Origin: JAWKIW01 sp041394145
Lineage (GTDB): Bacteria; Actinomycetota; Acidimicrobiia; Acidimicrobiales; Acidimicrobilacustridaceae
NCBI GenBank assembly: GCA_041394145.1
Contig: JAWKIW010000004.1
Span: 124,001-188,000 of the forward strand
DNA length: 64,000 bases
Direction of reading: 5' to 3'
Shown here: positions 24,611-32,976 of the stretch, piece after piece
Numbering within the stretch: the first letter of the stretch is position 1
Layout: each line of letters begins with the position of its first letter
The notes under the pieces: generated by a model
What the model saw: the letters and a program-made list of their open reading frames with translations, nothing else
What the model was told of the DNA's origin: nothing
Databases searched by the model: none
Position numbers and translations under genes: made by a program

Positions 24611-26956
24611 ATGTCCCGGCTCGACGACCTGATCCCCGACGACTGGCAGTCGCGCAGTGGCCGGCGCAACGAGGACCCCGACGAGGTCGGGTCCGACGCG
24701 GACCGCGCCGACACCGACGTCGACGCCTTCGAACCGGTGGCTCTGCCGGGTGCCCACGCCGCCGAACCGGCGGCCCCGCCGAGCGCCGACGCGGCGGTCA
24801 CGGCGTCGAGTGCTGACCAGCCCGGTGCCGGGGCGAGCGGAGCAGCGTCGACGCGTCGGCGCTCCCGCCCGGGCGCGAGGCGCTCCGACCCGAGGTCGGA
24901 GGGGCAGCACGCCGCGCCCCGCCGCCGTCGGCTCGGCGCCGCCTTCGACGGTCCGGCCGAGCTGCGGCGGTTCCTCGAGCTGTTCGGGCTCTGCGGGCTC
25001 GTGGTGGCCCAGCCGCTGCTGGAGATCTACGGCAAGAGCCCCGACGTGCTGGTCAACGTGCGCCTTTCGGCCGTCGACACGGTGGCGTTCGCCGCCACCC
25101 TGGTCCTGGTGCCGCCGATCGTCCTGTGGGCGTTGACCTGGCCGTTGGCGCTGATCAGCCCCCGTGTCGAGCTGGTGGTCCATCGCGTCGTGCTCGCCGT
25201 GCTCGGCGGGCTGTTCGTCGCCCAGCTGGCGAACGGTTCGACCGGCATGGTCGCGTCGTGGGTCCTCGGTGCCCTCACCACCGCGGCGATGCTGTTCGCT
25301 CTCCTGCGATGGTCGGTGATCGAGCGATGGCTCCGGTTCCTCTCACCGGCACCGATCCTGTTCCTGGCGCTGTTCCTCTTCGCCAGCGGCGCGACCCCGC
25401 TGATCTTCTCGAGCAGCTCCGCCACCGCCTCGGCGGCCTCGTTCGCCCGCCCCCGCTCCGTGGTGTTCGTGCTCTTCGACGAGCTCCCCACGATGTCGCT
25501 GCTCGACGGCTCGGGGCGGATCGACGACCACCTCTTCCCCAACTTCGCCCAGCTCCAGCGCGAGTCGACCTGGTTCCGCAACGCCACCACGCCGGCGACG
25601 TTCACCACCCAGGCCGTCCCGTCGCTGCTGACGGGCAAGATCGCCGTCGCCGCCAAGGCCCCCGTCTCGGCGGTGTACCCCGACAACATCTTCACGCTGT
25701 TCGCCGGGCAGTACCGCATGAACGTGCTCGAGGACGTCACCTCCCTGTGCCCGGCCTCCACCTGCAGCCGCTTCAGCGGTGAGCAGAAGGAGGTGCTCAG
25801 CCTGCTCGGCCAGGCCGGCAGCACCTGGGCCGAGCGGTTCGGGGAGAAGCGGACCGAGACGAACGAGACGGGTGCGACCACGGGCTTCGACGACTTCATC
25901 GTCGATCACGATCCCCGTCGGGTCGACCAGTTCATCGACCAGATCCAGGCCGACGGCGGTCGACCCAGCCTCAACTTCATCCACGAGGTGCTGCCGCACT
26001 TCCCGTTCGAGTTCACCCCGGAGGGGTTCCGGTACGACTACGCGCAGGCGACGGGCACCCTGACCGGGATCTGGTCCGACCCGCAGTCGGCCGCGTCCGG
26101 GCGGCTGCGGCATCTCCTCCAGACCCAGTACGTCGACCGGCTCCTCGGTCGCATCGTGGCCAGCCTGAAGGAGCGCGGGCTGTGGGACGACACCATGCTG
26201 GTGGTCGCGGCCGACCACGGGATCGGCTTCACGCCCGGGGAGTCGATGCGAGGCGTGGGCACCGGCAACGCCCCCGAGGTGCTCTTCGTGCCGACCTTCG
26301 TCCGGGCCCCCGGCCTCACGCCCGGGACGGTGAACGACACCCCCGTGTCCACCATCGACCTCTTCCCGACGATCGCCGACGTGGTGGGCGCCCAGATCCC
26401 GTGGGCCGTCGACGGCGTCTCGCTGCTGCAGGGGGGCAGCGTCAAGGACGACGTGCGGCGCGTCGCACCGAACCCGGTCAACGTGCTGCCCAAGGCCGCC
26501 GACGGCTTCGTCGACGTGGCCGGTGCGCCCCAGTACCAACGCCTGCTGCAGGCCTCGCCGTTCGGCAAGGGCGATGACGACCTCACCCTGTACCGCACGG
26601 GACCGTACGCGTCCGTCGTGGGGCAGAAGGAGCCGGCGAAGAAGCCGTCGCCGTCGAACACGTTCGTCGCGGTCGCGCGCCCCGGCGCCCACCCGACCGT
26701 CGACGCCTCGACGGGCCGGCTCCCCGCGCAGCTGCACGGCTTCCTCAACGGTGCACCGGCGGAGAGCTGGCTGGCGATCGCGCTGAACGGCACCATCACA
26801 GGGGTCGTGCAGACGAACAAGTCGAACGAGTTCTTCTGGATGCTGCCCGACACGCGGTTCGTGTCCGGTGAGAACAAGGTCGACCTCTACCTCCTGTCCG
26901 GCCCGCCGAACGCGCCGGAGCTGCGGCCGCTGCCCCTGCAGGACGTCGACCGCTGA
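24611..26956 (+). CDS. LtaS/sulfatase-like membrane phosphohydrolase or phosphotransferase
   Basis: 781 residues. A charged, disordered N-terminus (about 1-115) leads into four or five membrane helices (residues 120-265), then an extracytoplasmic alkaline-phosphatase-superfamily domain: VVFVLFDELPTMSLL (metal Asp), ATTPATFTTQAVPSLLTG where Thr rather than Cys would be the nucleophile, LNFIHEVLPHFPFEF, and VVAADHGIGFTPGE (metal D-H). A Thr nucleophile points to the phosphoglycerol transferase (LtaS/MdoB) side of the family rather than to true sulfatases. It follows the glycosyltransferase on the same strand after 103 bases. Substrate unknown, probably an envelope glycan or lipid. Confidence 0.82.
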   Translation: MSRLDDLIPDDWQSRSGRRNEDPDEVGSDADRADTDVDAFEPVALPGAHAAEPAAPPSADAAVTASSADQPGAGASGAASTRRRSRPGARRSDPRSEGQHAAPRRRRLGAAFDGPAELRRFLELFGLCGLVVAQPLLEIYGKSPDVLVNVRLSAVDTVAFAATLVLVPPIVLWALTWPLALISPRVELVVHRVVLAVLGGLFVAQLANGSTGMVASWVLGALTTAAMLFALLRWSVIERWLRFLSPAPILFLALFLFASGATPLIFSSSSATASAASFARPRSVVFVLFDELPTMSLLDGSGRIDDHLFPNFAQLQRESTWFRNATTPATFTTQAVPSLLTGKIAVAAKAPVSAVYPDNIFTLFAGQYRMNVLEDVTSLCPASTCSRFSGEQKEVLSLLGQAGSTWAERFGEKRTETNETGATTGFDDFIVDHDPRRVDQFIDQIQADGGRPSLNFIHEVLPHFPFEFTPEGFRYDYAQATGTLTGIWSDPQSAASGRLRHLLQTQYVDRLLGRIVASLKERGLWDDTMLVVAADHGIGFTPGESMRGVGTGNAPEVLFVPTFVRAPGLTPGTVNDTPVSTIDLFPTIADVVGAQIPWAVDGVSLLQGGSVKDDVRRVAPNPVNVLPKAADGFVDVAGAPQYQRLLQASPFGKGDDDLTLYRTGPYASVVGQKEPAKKPSPSNTFVAVARPGAHPTVDASTGRLPAQLHGFLNGAPAESWLAIALNGTITGVVQTNKSNEFFWMLPDTRFVSGENKVDLYLLSGPPNAPELRPLPLQDVDR

Positions 26957-26987
26957 GCCCGCGGTCCCAGCGCGACTGCTCCCGGCC

Positions 26988-28415
26988 TCAGCGACCGCCG
27001 TCGGGGGAGCCGTCGCTCGTGTCGATCGCCTTGCGCAGCTCCTCGAGGGCGAGGTGGAGGCCCTGGGCGATGGCGTCGACGTCGGTGACGACCTCGGGGC
27101 AGGCGTTGAGCCCGAAGTCCATCGAGTCGAGGTACGACATCACGGTCATGTTGAGCCCGCCGCCGTCGAAGATGGGGCCGATCGGGTAGGTCGCCACCAT
27201 CCGGGCGCCGGCGACGTAGAGCGGGAACGGCGGGCCCGGCACGTTCGAGATCGTGACGTTGAACAGCGGCCGGTGGCGGTCGGCCATCTTGGTCCGGCTG
27301 TAGAGGCGGGCGGCGAGCCCGGCGACGGCCGGCGCGGCGAAGTCGACCCAGTTCTGCAGGGTGTCGGCGCCGATGGCGTCCTGCTGGACCTTCGCCTGGT
27401 TCATGCCGGCGTGGATGGTCAGCACCCGCTCGACCGGATCGTCGATGTCGGTGGCGAGCGTGGTGAGCGCTGACGACACCTGGTTGCCCATGGCGCCCTT
27501 CTGGTCCTCGGCCCGGACCGAGATGGGCACCATCGCCACGAGCGGGCCGTCGGGCCGCTCACCGATGCCGTCGAAGTAGTGCCGCAGGGCGCCGGCGCAC
27601 AGGGCGAGCACCACGTCGTTCACCTTGACACCGAGGGCGTGCTTGACCGCCTTCACCTCGGGCAGCGGCAGGGTGGCCGTGCCCAGGGCACGGTGCGGCG
27701 TCAACGCGGCGTTGATCGAGGTGTGCGGCGCCGAGAACGGTGCCGGCGGCGGGGTCACGTCGGGCTGGCGGTTGGACTCCCGGATGCGCAGGGCGGCTTC
27801 TGCGGTGCGACGCATGGTCTTCACGGCCCGCACCGGCGTCTGGGCCAGCGAGGTGAGGGCGTGGCCCACGAGCTCGGTGTCGGTCGGGACCTTGTCGGGT
27901 GTCCAGGGCTGCTCGGGCGGCGGCTTCTGCTCGATCTCGGGGCCGAGGTCCAAGATCGCCACCATCAGCTCCTCGCCGGACGCCCCGTCGATGGCGGCGT
28001 GGTGGACCTTCGACAGCAGGCCGACGTGGCCGTCCTCGAGGCCGTCGATGAGCCAGACCTCCCACAGGGGGCGCGTCCGGTCGAGCGGCATGGCGACGAG
28101 GTGGCCGACCAGCTCGGAGAGCTCGCGCATCGTGCCGGGCTGGGGCACGGCGACGTGGCGCAGGTGCCAGTCGAGGTCGAAGTCGGGGTCTTCGATCCAC
28201 AGCGGGTGGTTCAGGCCGAACGGGACCTCGACGAGGCGGCGCCGGAACGGCGGCGCCAGGTGCAGTCGCTGGGTGTACAGGTCACGCAGCTCGTCGAAGC
28301 CGAACCCGTCGGGTGACGTCGACGGGTCGAGGATCATCAGGCTCGCCACGTGCATCGGCGAGCTGGGCGTCTCCATGTAGAGGAACCCGGCGTCCAGCCC
28401 GGTCAGTCGTTGCAT
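26988..28415 (-). CDS. WS/DGAT wax-ester synthase/diacylglycerol acyltransferase
   Basis: 475 residues, the family's normal length. The catalytic motif HHAAIDG lies at 138-144 within LLSKVHHAAIDGASGEEL, and the C-terminal motif NVTISNVPGPPFPLYVAG is typical of the family. These bifunctional enzymes esterify acyl-CoA to long-chain alcohols or diacylglycerol to make storage wax ester or triacylglycerol, and are frequent in actinobacteria. ATG 28415 is preceded by AGAGGGG. Neighbours on the same strand are the small lipoproteins, but the 97-base gap suggests a separate transcript. Confidence 0.92.
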   Translation of the reverse strand: MQRLTGLDAGFLYMETPSSPMHVASLMILDPSTSPDGFGFDELRDLYTQRLHLAPPFRRRLVEVPFGLNHPLWIEDPDFDLDWHLRHVAVPQPGTMRELSELVGHLVAMPLDRTRPLWEVWLIDGLEDGHVGLLSKVHHAAIDGASGEELMVAILDLGPEIEQKPPPEQPWTPDKVPTDTELVGHALTSLAQTPVRAVKTMRRTAEAALRIRESNRQPDVTPPPAPFSAPHTSINAALTPHRALGTATLPLPEVKAVKHALGVKVNDVVLALCAGALRHYFDGIGERPDGPLVAMVPISVRAEDQKGAMGNQVSSALTTLATDIDDPVERVLTIHAGMNQAKVQQDAIGADTLQNWVDFAAPAVAGLAARLYSRTKMADRHRPLFNVTISNVPGPPFPLYVAGARMVATYPIGPIFDGGGLNMTVMSYLDSMDFGLNACPEVVTDVDAIAQGLHLALEELRKAIDTSDGSPDGGR

Positions 28416-28512
28416 GGGAACCCCTCTCGGCGCGTCGGTCCGCCGATGATGCCACCTGGAGGTGGGGCGCGCCCCGGCCCGTGACCGGCGGGGGCGCGCG
28501 TGGCCGGTCGCC

Positions 28513-29226
28513 CTACCGCTTCCGGGTCGTGCTGGTGGTGCTGGAGGGGGCGGCCGCCCTGGTCGAGGTGGTGGTCGCGCCGGCCGCCTTGGTGGTCGAG
28601 GTGGTCGGGGCGGAGGTGGGCGCCGCCCCGGCGGCCGCGCCGGTGATCTCGACGCAGTTCTGCTCGTACCACGTCGACATCGCCTGCTGGGCCTGCTTCG
28701 CCTTGGCCTTGTCCTCGGTGGTGGCCGTGCCGGCGAGGTCCTTGCGCAGGGCCAGCACCTGCTGGTTGATGGCGTCGCCGAACTGGGGCACCTGCTCCCG
28801 GGTGGCGTTGACCTGGCGGTTCAGGACGTCGATCAGCTGGTTGCGCTTCTCCTCCGGGGCCACCGCCGGGAAGAACAGCGCCAGGTTGAACTTGTACACG
28901 GCGACGCAGTCGGGCGTGGACCGCAGCTTGCGGGCCGGCTGGGTGGTGCTCGAAGCCGGGGGTCTGCTGGTCGACGTCGACGAGTCCTTCGCGGCGCCGT
29001 CGCTCGCCGCCCCGTCGGTCGTGGTGCTCCCTGCTCCGCCGCAACCGCCCAGCAGCACGGCCCCGACCAGCGCGGCGCAGGCCACCTGCGCAGCCGTCCT
29101 GGCCCCGATCGACCGCCACACCGACCTCTTCACCGACAGCCCCGACGTCTCCGCCGAACGCCCTGCCGACGTCTCCACCGAACGCCCCGCCGACGGCCCC
29201 GCCGACCTCTCCACCGACCTCCCCAT
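28513..29226 (-). CDS. Small lipoprotein, W-[YF]-x3-C family, member C (extended N-terminus)
   Basis: ATG 29226 (GAGG 5 nt upstream) gives 237 residues. The first 35 form a four-residue periodic tail (GRSV, ERSA, GPSA, ETSA) before the signal peptide with lipobox LLGGC; the alternative GTG 29133 would give an ordinary signal peptide, so the start is uncertain. After a Ser/Thr linker come TPDCVAVYKF, a helical core (REQVPQFGDAINQQVLALRK), AGTATTEDKAKAK and TWYEQNC. Unlike members A, B and D it also has a Ser/Thr/Ala-rich C-terminal tail of about 45 residues. It lies downstream of member D on the same strand. Function unknown. Confidence 0.75.
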   Translation of the reverse strand: MGRSVERSAGPSAGRSVETSAGRSAETSGLSVKRSVWRSIGARTAAQVACAALVGAVLLGGCGGAGSTTTDGAASDGAAKDSSTSTSRPPASSTTQPARKLRSTPDCVAVYKFNLALFFPAVAPEEKRNQLIDVLNRQVNATREQVPQFGDAINQQVLALRKDLAGTATTEDKAKAKQAQQAMSTWYEQNCVEITGAAAGAAPTSAPTTSTTKAAGATTTSTRAAAPSSTTSTTRKR

Positions 29227-29341
29227 CGACACCTCGTCCTCGTGTTCGTGCGAGCCCGTGGCCGGCTCGACCGCCGGTGAGCGTAGGTCAGCGGCCATCC
29301 CGCCCGCCCGACGGCGGCTCACCGGCGGACGTGGGCCCGCG

Positions 29342-29833
29342 TCACGGTCGGCTGGTGACCGTGGTGGTCGTCGTCGGCTCGAGGCAGGTCGTGCGATACC
29401 AGGCGTCGAGCTCGCGCAGGGAGGTCCGGGCGGCGGCTCGGTCGGCGTCGGTGGCCGTGCCCGCCAGCGAGCGACGAAGGACGTCGTACTGCTGGCCGAG
29501 CTCGGCCTGGTACTGCGGCAGGTCCTGCCGGAGGTCGTCGTAGGCCGTGGCGATGGCCTCGACGGCGAGCCGCTTCTGGTCGTCGGTGCCGGTGCCCAGG
29601 ATCAGCTCGGCGAGCTTGTACCGGGCGAAGGCGTCGCACGCCGGGCTGCTCCGGAACGCCGGGGTGGTGCCCTTCGGCGGGGTGGAGGTCGTCGACGTCG
29701 GGGGCGGCGCCTCGTCGTCGGTGGCCGGAGCCGTCACCGGGGCGGCCTCGGGGGTCCCCCCACCCGAGGTGCACGCGACGAGCGTCGTGCCCGTCGCCAC
29801 CACCAGCATCCAGACCAGCGCTCGCCTCGCCAT
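29342..29833 (-). CDS. Small lipoprotein, W-[YF]-x3-C family, member D
   Basis: 163 residues from ATG 29833, preceded by AGGGGAAGG. Lipobox LVAC (about Cys21), Thr/Pro linker, then SSPACDAFARYKLAEL, a helical core (LRQDLPQYQAELGQQYDVLR), AGTATDADRAAAR and the terminal AWYRTTC followed by a Thr-rich tail. The order and spacing match members A and C closely. It is 115 bases upstream of member C in the same direction, so the two are a tandem pair that probably arose by duplication. Function unknown. Confidence 0.8.
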   Translation of the reverse strand: MARRALVWMLVVATGTTLVACTSGGGTPEAAPVTAPATDDEAPPPTSTTSTPPKGTTPAFRSSPACDAFARYKLAELILGTGTDDQKRLAVEAIATAYDDLRQDLPQYQAELGQQYDVLRRSLAGTATDADRAAARTSLRELDAWYRTTCLEPTTTTTVTSRP

Positions 29834-29960
29834 CACCTTCCCCTGCGACCGGCGACCGGGCGACTGTAGTGGCCGCCGCCGTCCGCTCCCGGTCGCCCGC
29901 CGTCGGCCGTGGGTGCCGCTGGGGACCCCGAAGGGGAGGTGTCCGACCACCACCTCCCGA

Positions 29961-30680
29961 TCAGGCGATGAGCTGCAAGGGGAAGCCGCGGGCGTCGCGG
30001 CGCCCGTCGCCGAGCACGACGGCGTCGCCGGCGAGGTGCCGTCGTGCCGCCCAGGCCGCCGCGGCCGCGTCGAGCAGGTCGTCGGCCGCCACCCCCGGTG
30101 GGCGGTGGTTCAGGTGCCCGGCGAGCCGGGGCAGGTGGGGCGACAGCAGGGCGAGGCGCTCGGCCCGTCCGGCGGCGGTGCGCTTCGACGTGGCCAACGG
30201 TCCCCCGGCCAGCGTGACGAAGCACGACTCGGGGTGGCACTCGACGATCCGTGAGACGTGGCGGGCCTCGAGCGCTGCGTCGAGCTCGGCCATCTTGGCG
30301 AGCAGGTGGAAGGCCTGGACCGACAGGCCCCGCCCGGTGCGTTCGCGCGAGGCGGCGTTCGCGGCCTCGAAGTCGTCGGCGAAGCCGAGCAGGAAGCGGG
30401 GCGGGGTGGCGAACAGCGTCGACCGGCGCGGCCCCAGCCGCCGGCGGGCTTCGTCGTCGCAGGCCCGACCCCAGGTGTCGGGCAGCCCGATCGGCATGTC
30501 GACGCCGACCAGGGCGAGCTCACCGGTGTCGACCCGCTCGACGACGGCGTCGATCCGCTCGATCCGCTCGATCGTGACGGCGCCCTCGGCGGGCAACGTG
30601 CACAGGACCCACCCGCCGCGGCAGCCGTCGACGCCGCCCACCGACCCCGGCGCTGTCGGCTCGCGTCGCTGGTCAGGCAT
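29961..30680 (-). CDS. DUF429-family protein
   Basis: 239 residues. The opening GVDGCRGGWVLC and the acidic motif LALVGVDMPIGLPD, then RACDDEARRRLGPRRSTLFATPP and HPESCFVTLAGG, are characteristic of DUF429, an RNase H-like fold of predicted nucleases with unknown substrate. The two Asp-containing strands could bind metal. It is followed after 22 bases on the same strand by nothing else of its operon: the next gene downstream is lipoprotein D. The gene upstream (thioesterase, 30703) ends only 22 bases before its start, so it is probably the last gene of that transcript. Confidence 0.82.
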   Translation of the reverse strand: MPDQRREPTAPGSVGGVDGCRGGWVLCTLPAEGAVTIERIERIDAVVERVDTGELALVGVDMPIGLPDTWGRACDDEARRRLGPRRSTLFATPPRFLLGFADDFEAANAASRERTGRGLSVQAFHLLAKMAELDAALEARHVSRIVECHPESCFVTLAGGPLATSKRTAAGRAERLALLSPHLPRLAGHLNHRPPGVAADDLLDAAAAAWAARRHLAGDAVVLGDGRRDARGFPLQLIA

Positions 30681-30702
30681 GCGTCGCCGTTCGGTCGCAG
30701 GA

Positions 30703-31134
30703 TCAGGCGGGCATCGGCCGGACCGCCATGGTCACGGTCGACACGGCGCAGCGGCGGCCCTCGTCGTCGAGCATCTCGATCGACCACACCCAGCTCGACC
30801 GGCCGGTGTGCTGCGGGCGCGCCACCACGTGCAGGCGCCCGGCTCGGCTCGGGCGCAGGAAGTGGGTGAGGTTCGACTGCCCCAGCCCGTAGCGACCGTC
30901 GCCGCTGACCAGCGCGTAGGTGCTGGCGCTGGCCACCTCTTCGGCGATGGCGGCGTAGATGCCGCCATGGGTGATGCCCATGGGCTGGTGGAAGCCGGGG
31001 CGCAGCTCGACGGTGGCCCGCACCACGCCGTCGTCGTCGGGTGCCTCGAGCTGCAGCCCGAGGTACGCGGAGAAGGTGTCCTCGTAGTCCGGCCGCTCGT
31101 GGTCGCCAACGGGGGAGCGGGGTCGCTCAGCCAT
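30703..31134 (-). CDS. PaaI-family thioesterase
   Basis: 143 residues, single hotdog domain. The motif GFHQPMGITHGGIYAAIAEE (H-G-G before the long helix and Glu at the catalytic position) is the PaaI signature. ATG 31134 overlaps the stop of the upstream small gene by 8 bases, indicating translational coupling, and the DUF429 gene follows within 22 bases. Likely a cytoplasmic acyl-CoA thioesterase; substrate unknown. Confidence 0.85.
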   Translation of the reverse strand: MAERPRSPVGDHERPDYEDTFSAYLGLQLEAPDDDGVVRATVELRPGFHQPMGITHGGIYAAIAEEVASASTYALVSGDGRYGLGQSNLTHFLRPSRAGRLHVVARPQHTGRSSWVWSIEMLDDEGRRCAVSTVTMAVRPMPA

Positions 31135-31354
31135 CGATGCGCACCCGGGGGACGCCGTCGACGACGGTGATGGTGGCGGGCATGCCGAGCAGGTCGAGCT
31201 CGTCGCCGCGCAGCCCGCGCCCGGTGATCTCGACGACCTCACCCTTGTGGGCGCCGTCGGTCACGGTCAGCTCGAGGTGGGTCTCCCGCTCGCTGCCCTC
31301 CCCGAGGACGTGGGCGTCGACCACGAAGGCGTCGTAGGTGCCGTCGTCGAGCAT
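31127..31354 (-). CDS. Small beta-rich hypothetical protein
   Basis: 75 residues from ATG 31354; a TTG further upstream could add 12. No signal peptide or membrane segment. Alternating polar/hydrophobic strands (YDAFVVDAHVLG, THLELTVTDG, GEVVEITGRGL, PATITVVDGVPRVRID) suggest a small beta-barrel, perhaps an OB fold. Its stop overlaps the thioesterase start, so both are translated from one message. Family not recognised. Confidence 0.6.
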   Translation of the reverse strand: MLDDGTYDAFVVDAHVLGEGSERETHLELTVTDGAHKGEVVEITGRGLRGDELDLLGMPATITVVDGVPRVRIDG

Positions 31355-31467
31355 GGCCGCAGGCTTGTCGGGTCGACCGGTCCGGGTCAACCGGAGGCGT
31401 CGGCGGCGTCGTCGGCCATGGTTCCCCTCGCCCGGGGGCCGGTCCGAGCGCGCGGTGGCGGGGTCGG

Positions 31468-32220
31468 TCAGCCGGTGCCCCCGTGGCGGGCGAGGCCCTT
31501 GCGGGCCTCCCTGATGGACAGCCCCGAGAGGTCCTCCCCGTGGTCCTCCACGAAGCGGGCCACGGCCACGGCGTCGACCCGGCAGTGCTCTCGCAGCGCC
31601 CAGCCGATGGCCTTGCGGATGAAGAACTCCGTGTCGCCGGCCCGCAGCGTGCAGTAGCGGAACAGCTGCGCCTGGTCGGTGTCGGCGCGGTAGCGGTTCT
31701 GGTGCAGGATCGCCGTGCGGGCCAGCCAGAGGTCGTCGCCCGTCGCCCAGCGGTCGAGCACCGGCCGGAGGCGGTCGCGGTCACCGAGCACGATCGGCCC
31801 GACGACGTTCTGGGCGAGGTCGTCGACGGTGTCCCACCACGCCTTGGTGGTGATGCACCAGGCGACCGCCGGCACGGCCTCGGTCGACAGGCGGGCGACG
31901 TTGGCGCGCAGCCAGGCGACCGCGGCGTACTGCAGCTCTCGCTGCTCGCCCTCCCAGAGGTCGCGGGCGCCGGTGAGCAGGTCGGCCTCGGTGGGAGGGC
32001 CGACCGCGGCGGCCGCCTGTCGGAGCACCGCCCGACCGCGGGGCATGGGCACGCCGAAGAAGGGGAACTGGTCGCGCAGGTAGGCCCGCATCGACCGGGC
32101 CCGCTCGGGATCGGCTTCGTGTCGCAGGGCGGCGTCGACGCTGGCGGTCAGCTCGGCGGCGCGGGCGGTGGTGCGGGCACGAGGTCGTCGTGGCCGGGCC
32201 AGCCGCGCGGCGTCGCTCAC
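31468..32220 (-). CDS. AlkD-like DNA alkylation repair protein
   Basis: 250 residues from GTG 32220. HEAT-like helical repeats with the family features RAYLRDQFPFFGVPMPRGR near the N-terminus, WEGEQRELQYAAVAWL, ITTKAWWDTVDDLAQNVVGP and FFIRKAIGWALREH, the last two containing the Trp/Asp residues that line the AlkD base-excision site. AlkD removes bulky or cationic alkylated bases without base flipping. The start is 16 bases from the deacetylase stop at 32236, so the genes are probably co-transcribed. Confidence 0.88.
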   Translation of the reverse strand: MSDAARLARPRRPRARTTARAAELTASVDAALRHEADPERARSMRAYLRDQFPFFGVPMPRGRAVLRQAAAAVGPPTEADLLTGARDLWEGEQRELQYAAVAWLRANVARLSTEAVPAVAWCITTKAWWDTVDDLAQNVVGPIVLGDRDRLRPVLDRWATGDDLWLARTAILHQNRYRADTDQAQLFRYCTLRAGDTEFFIRKAIGWALREHCRVDAVAVARFVEDHGEDLSGLSIREARKGLARHGGTG

Positions 32221-32235
32221 GGGGACGCCGCCCGC

Positions 32236-32976
32236 TCACAGCGCGGTGATGGCGTGGAACGCCTCGCCCCGGTCGATGCCGGCGAGGGCGCCGCCGGCGG
32301 CCAGCTTGTCGAGCACCCGTTGCCGGAACGCGGCCAGCTGGGTGCCGTCGTCGTGCTCGTCGATGAACATGGTGGACCGCCACTGGCTGCGATGGGCGAG
32401 CAGGGCGGCCAGCTTCGCCTCGACGGCGTGGTCGTCGACGGCCTCCACGTGGTTCGGCTCGTCGGCCTCGAACAGCAGCAGCGCGGAGGGCCGATGGTGC
32501 CCGGTGTCGTGCTCGGGGTGGAAGTGCGGGTCGCGCGCCGCCACCACGCCGTCGACGGCCAGCCAACCGGCGTGGCGGTGGTCGGGGTGGAGGCGGTGGC
32601 GCTTCCAGGGATCGTGGCCGAGCACGACGTCGGGCCGGAGCCGGCGGATCCAGAAGGCGACCCGCTCCCGCCGCTCGAGGGTGGCCTCGAGCTCGCCGTC
32701 GACCACGCCGAGCATGACGACCTCGCCGGTCGAGCCGAGCGCGTCGGCGGCGGCCCGCTGCTCCTCGCGGCGGACCTCGGCGAGCGCCGCGGTGTCGGCG
32801 TGCGGGTCCCACGTGCCCTTGGAGCCGTCGGTGAGGATCAGGTGGTTGATCACGCAGCCGGCCGCCGCCCACTTCGCCAGGGTGGCGCCGCAGCCGAACT
32901 CGACGTCGTCGGGGTGGGCGGCGATCGCCAGCACCCGGGCCGGCACCGGCAGGTCGACCGACACGACCGGGCTCAC
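32236..32976 (-). CDS. PIG-L-family deacetylase (MshB/LmbE-like)
   Basis: 246 residues. GTG 32976 overlaps the cofC stop as GTGA. The zinc motif AIAAHPDDVEFGCGATLAKW (AHPDD) and the downstream HRLHPDHRHAGWLAVDG (HPDH) define the LmbE/PIG-L fold, which deacetylates N-acetylglucosaminyl compounds such as the mycothiol or F420-linked intermediates of actinobacteria. Exact substrate cannot be read; MshB, a mycothiol conjugate amidase or an antibiotic-type deacetylase are all possible. Confidence 0.85.
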   Translation of the reverse strand: MSPVVSVDLPVPARVLAIAAHPDDVEFGCGATLAKWAAAGCVINHLILTDGSKGTWDPHADTAALAEVRREEQRAAADALGSTGEVVMLGVVDGELEATLERRERVAFWIRRLRPDVVLGHDPWKRHRLHPDHRHAGWLAVDGVVAARDPHFHPEHDTGHHRPSALLLFEADEPNHVEAVDDHAVEAKLAALLAHRSQWRSTMFIDEHDDGTQLAAFRQRVLDKLAAGGALAGIDRGEAFHAITAL

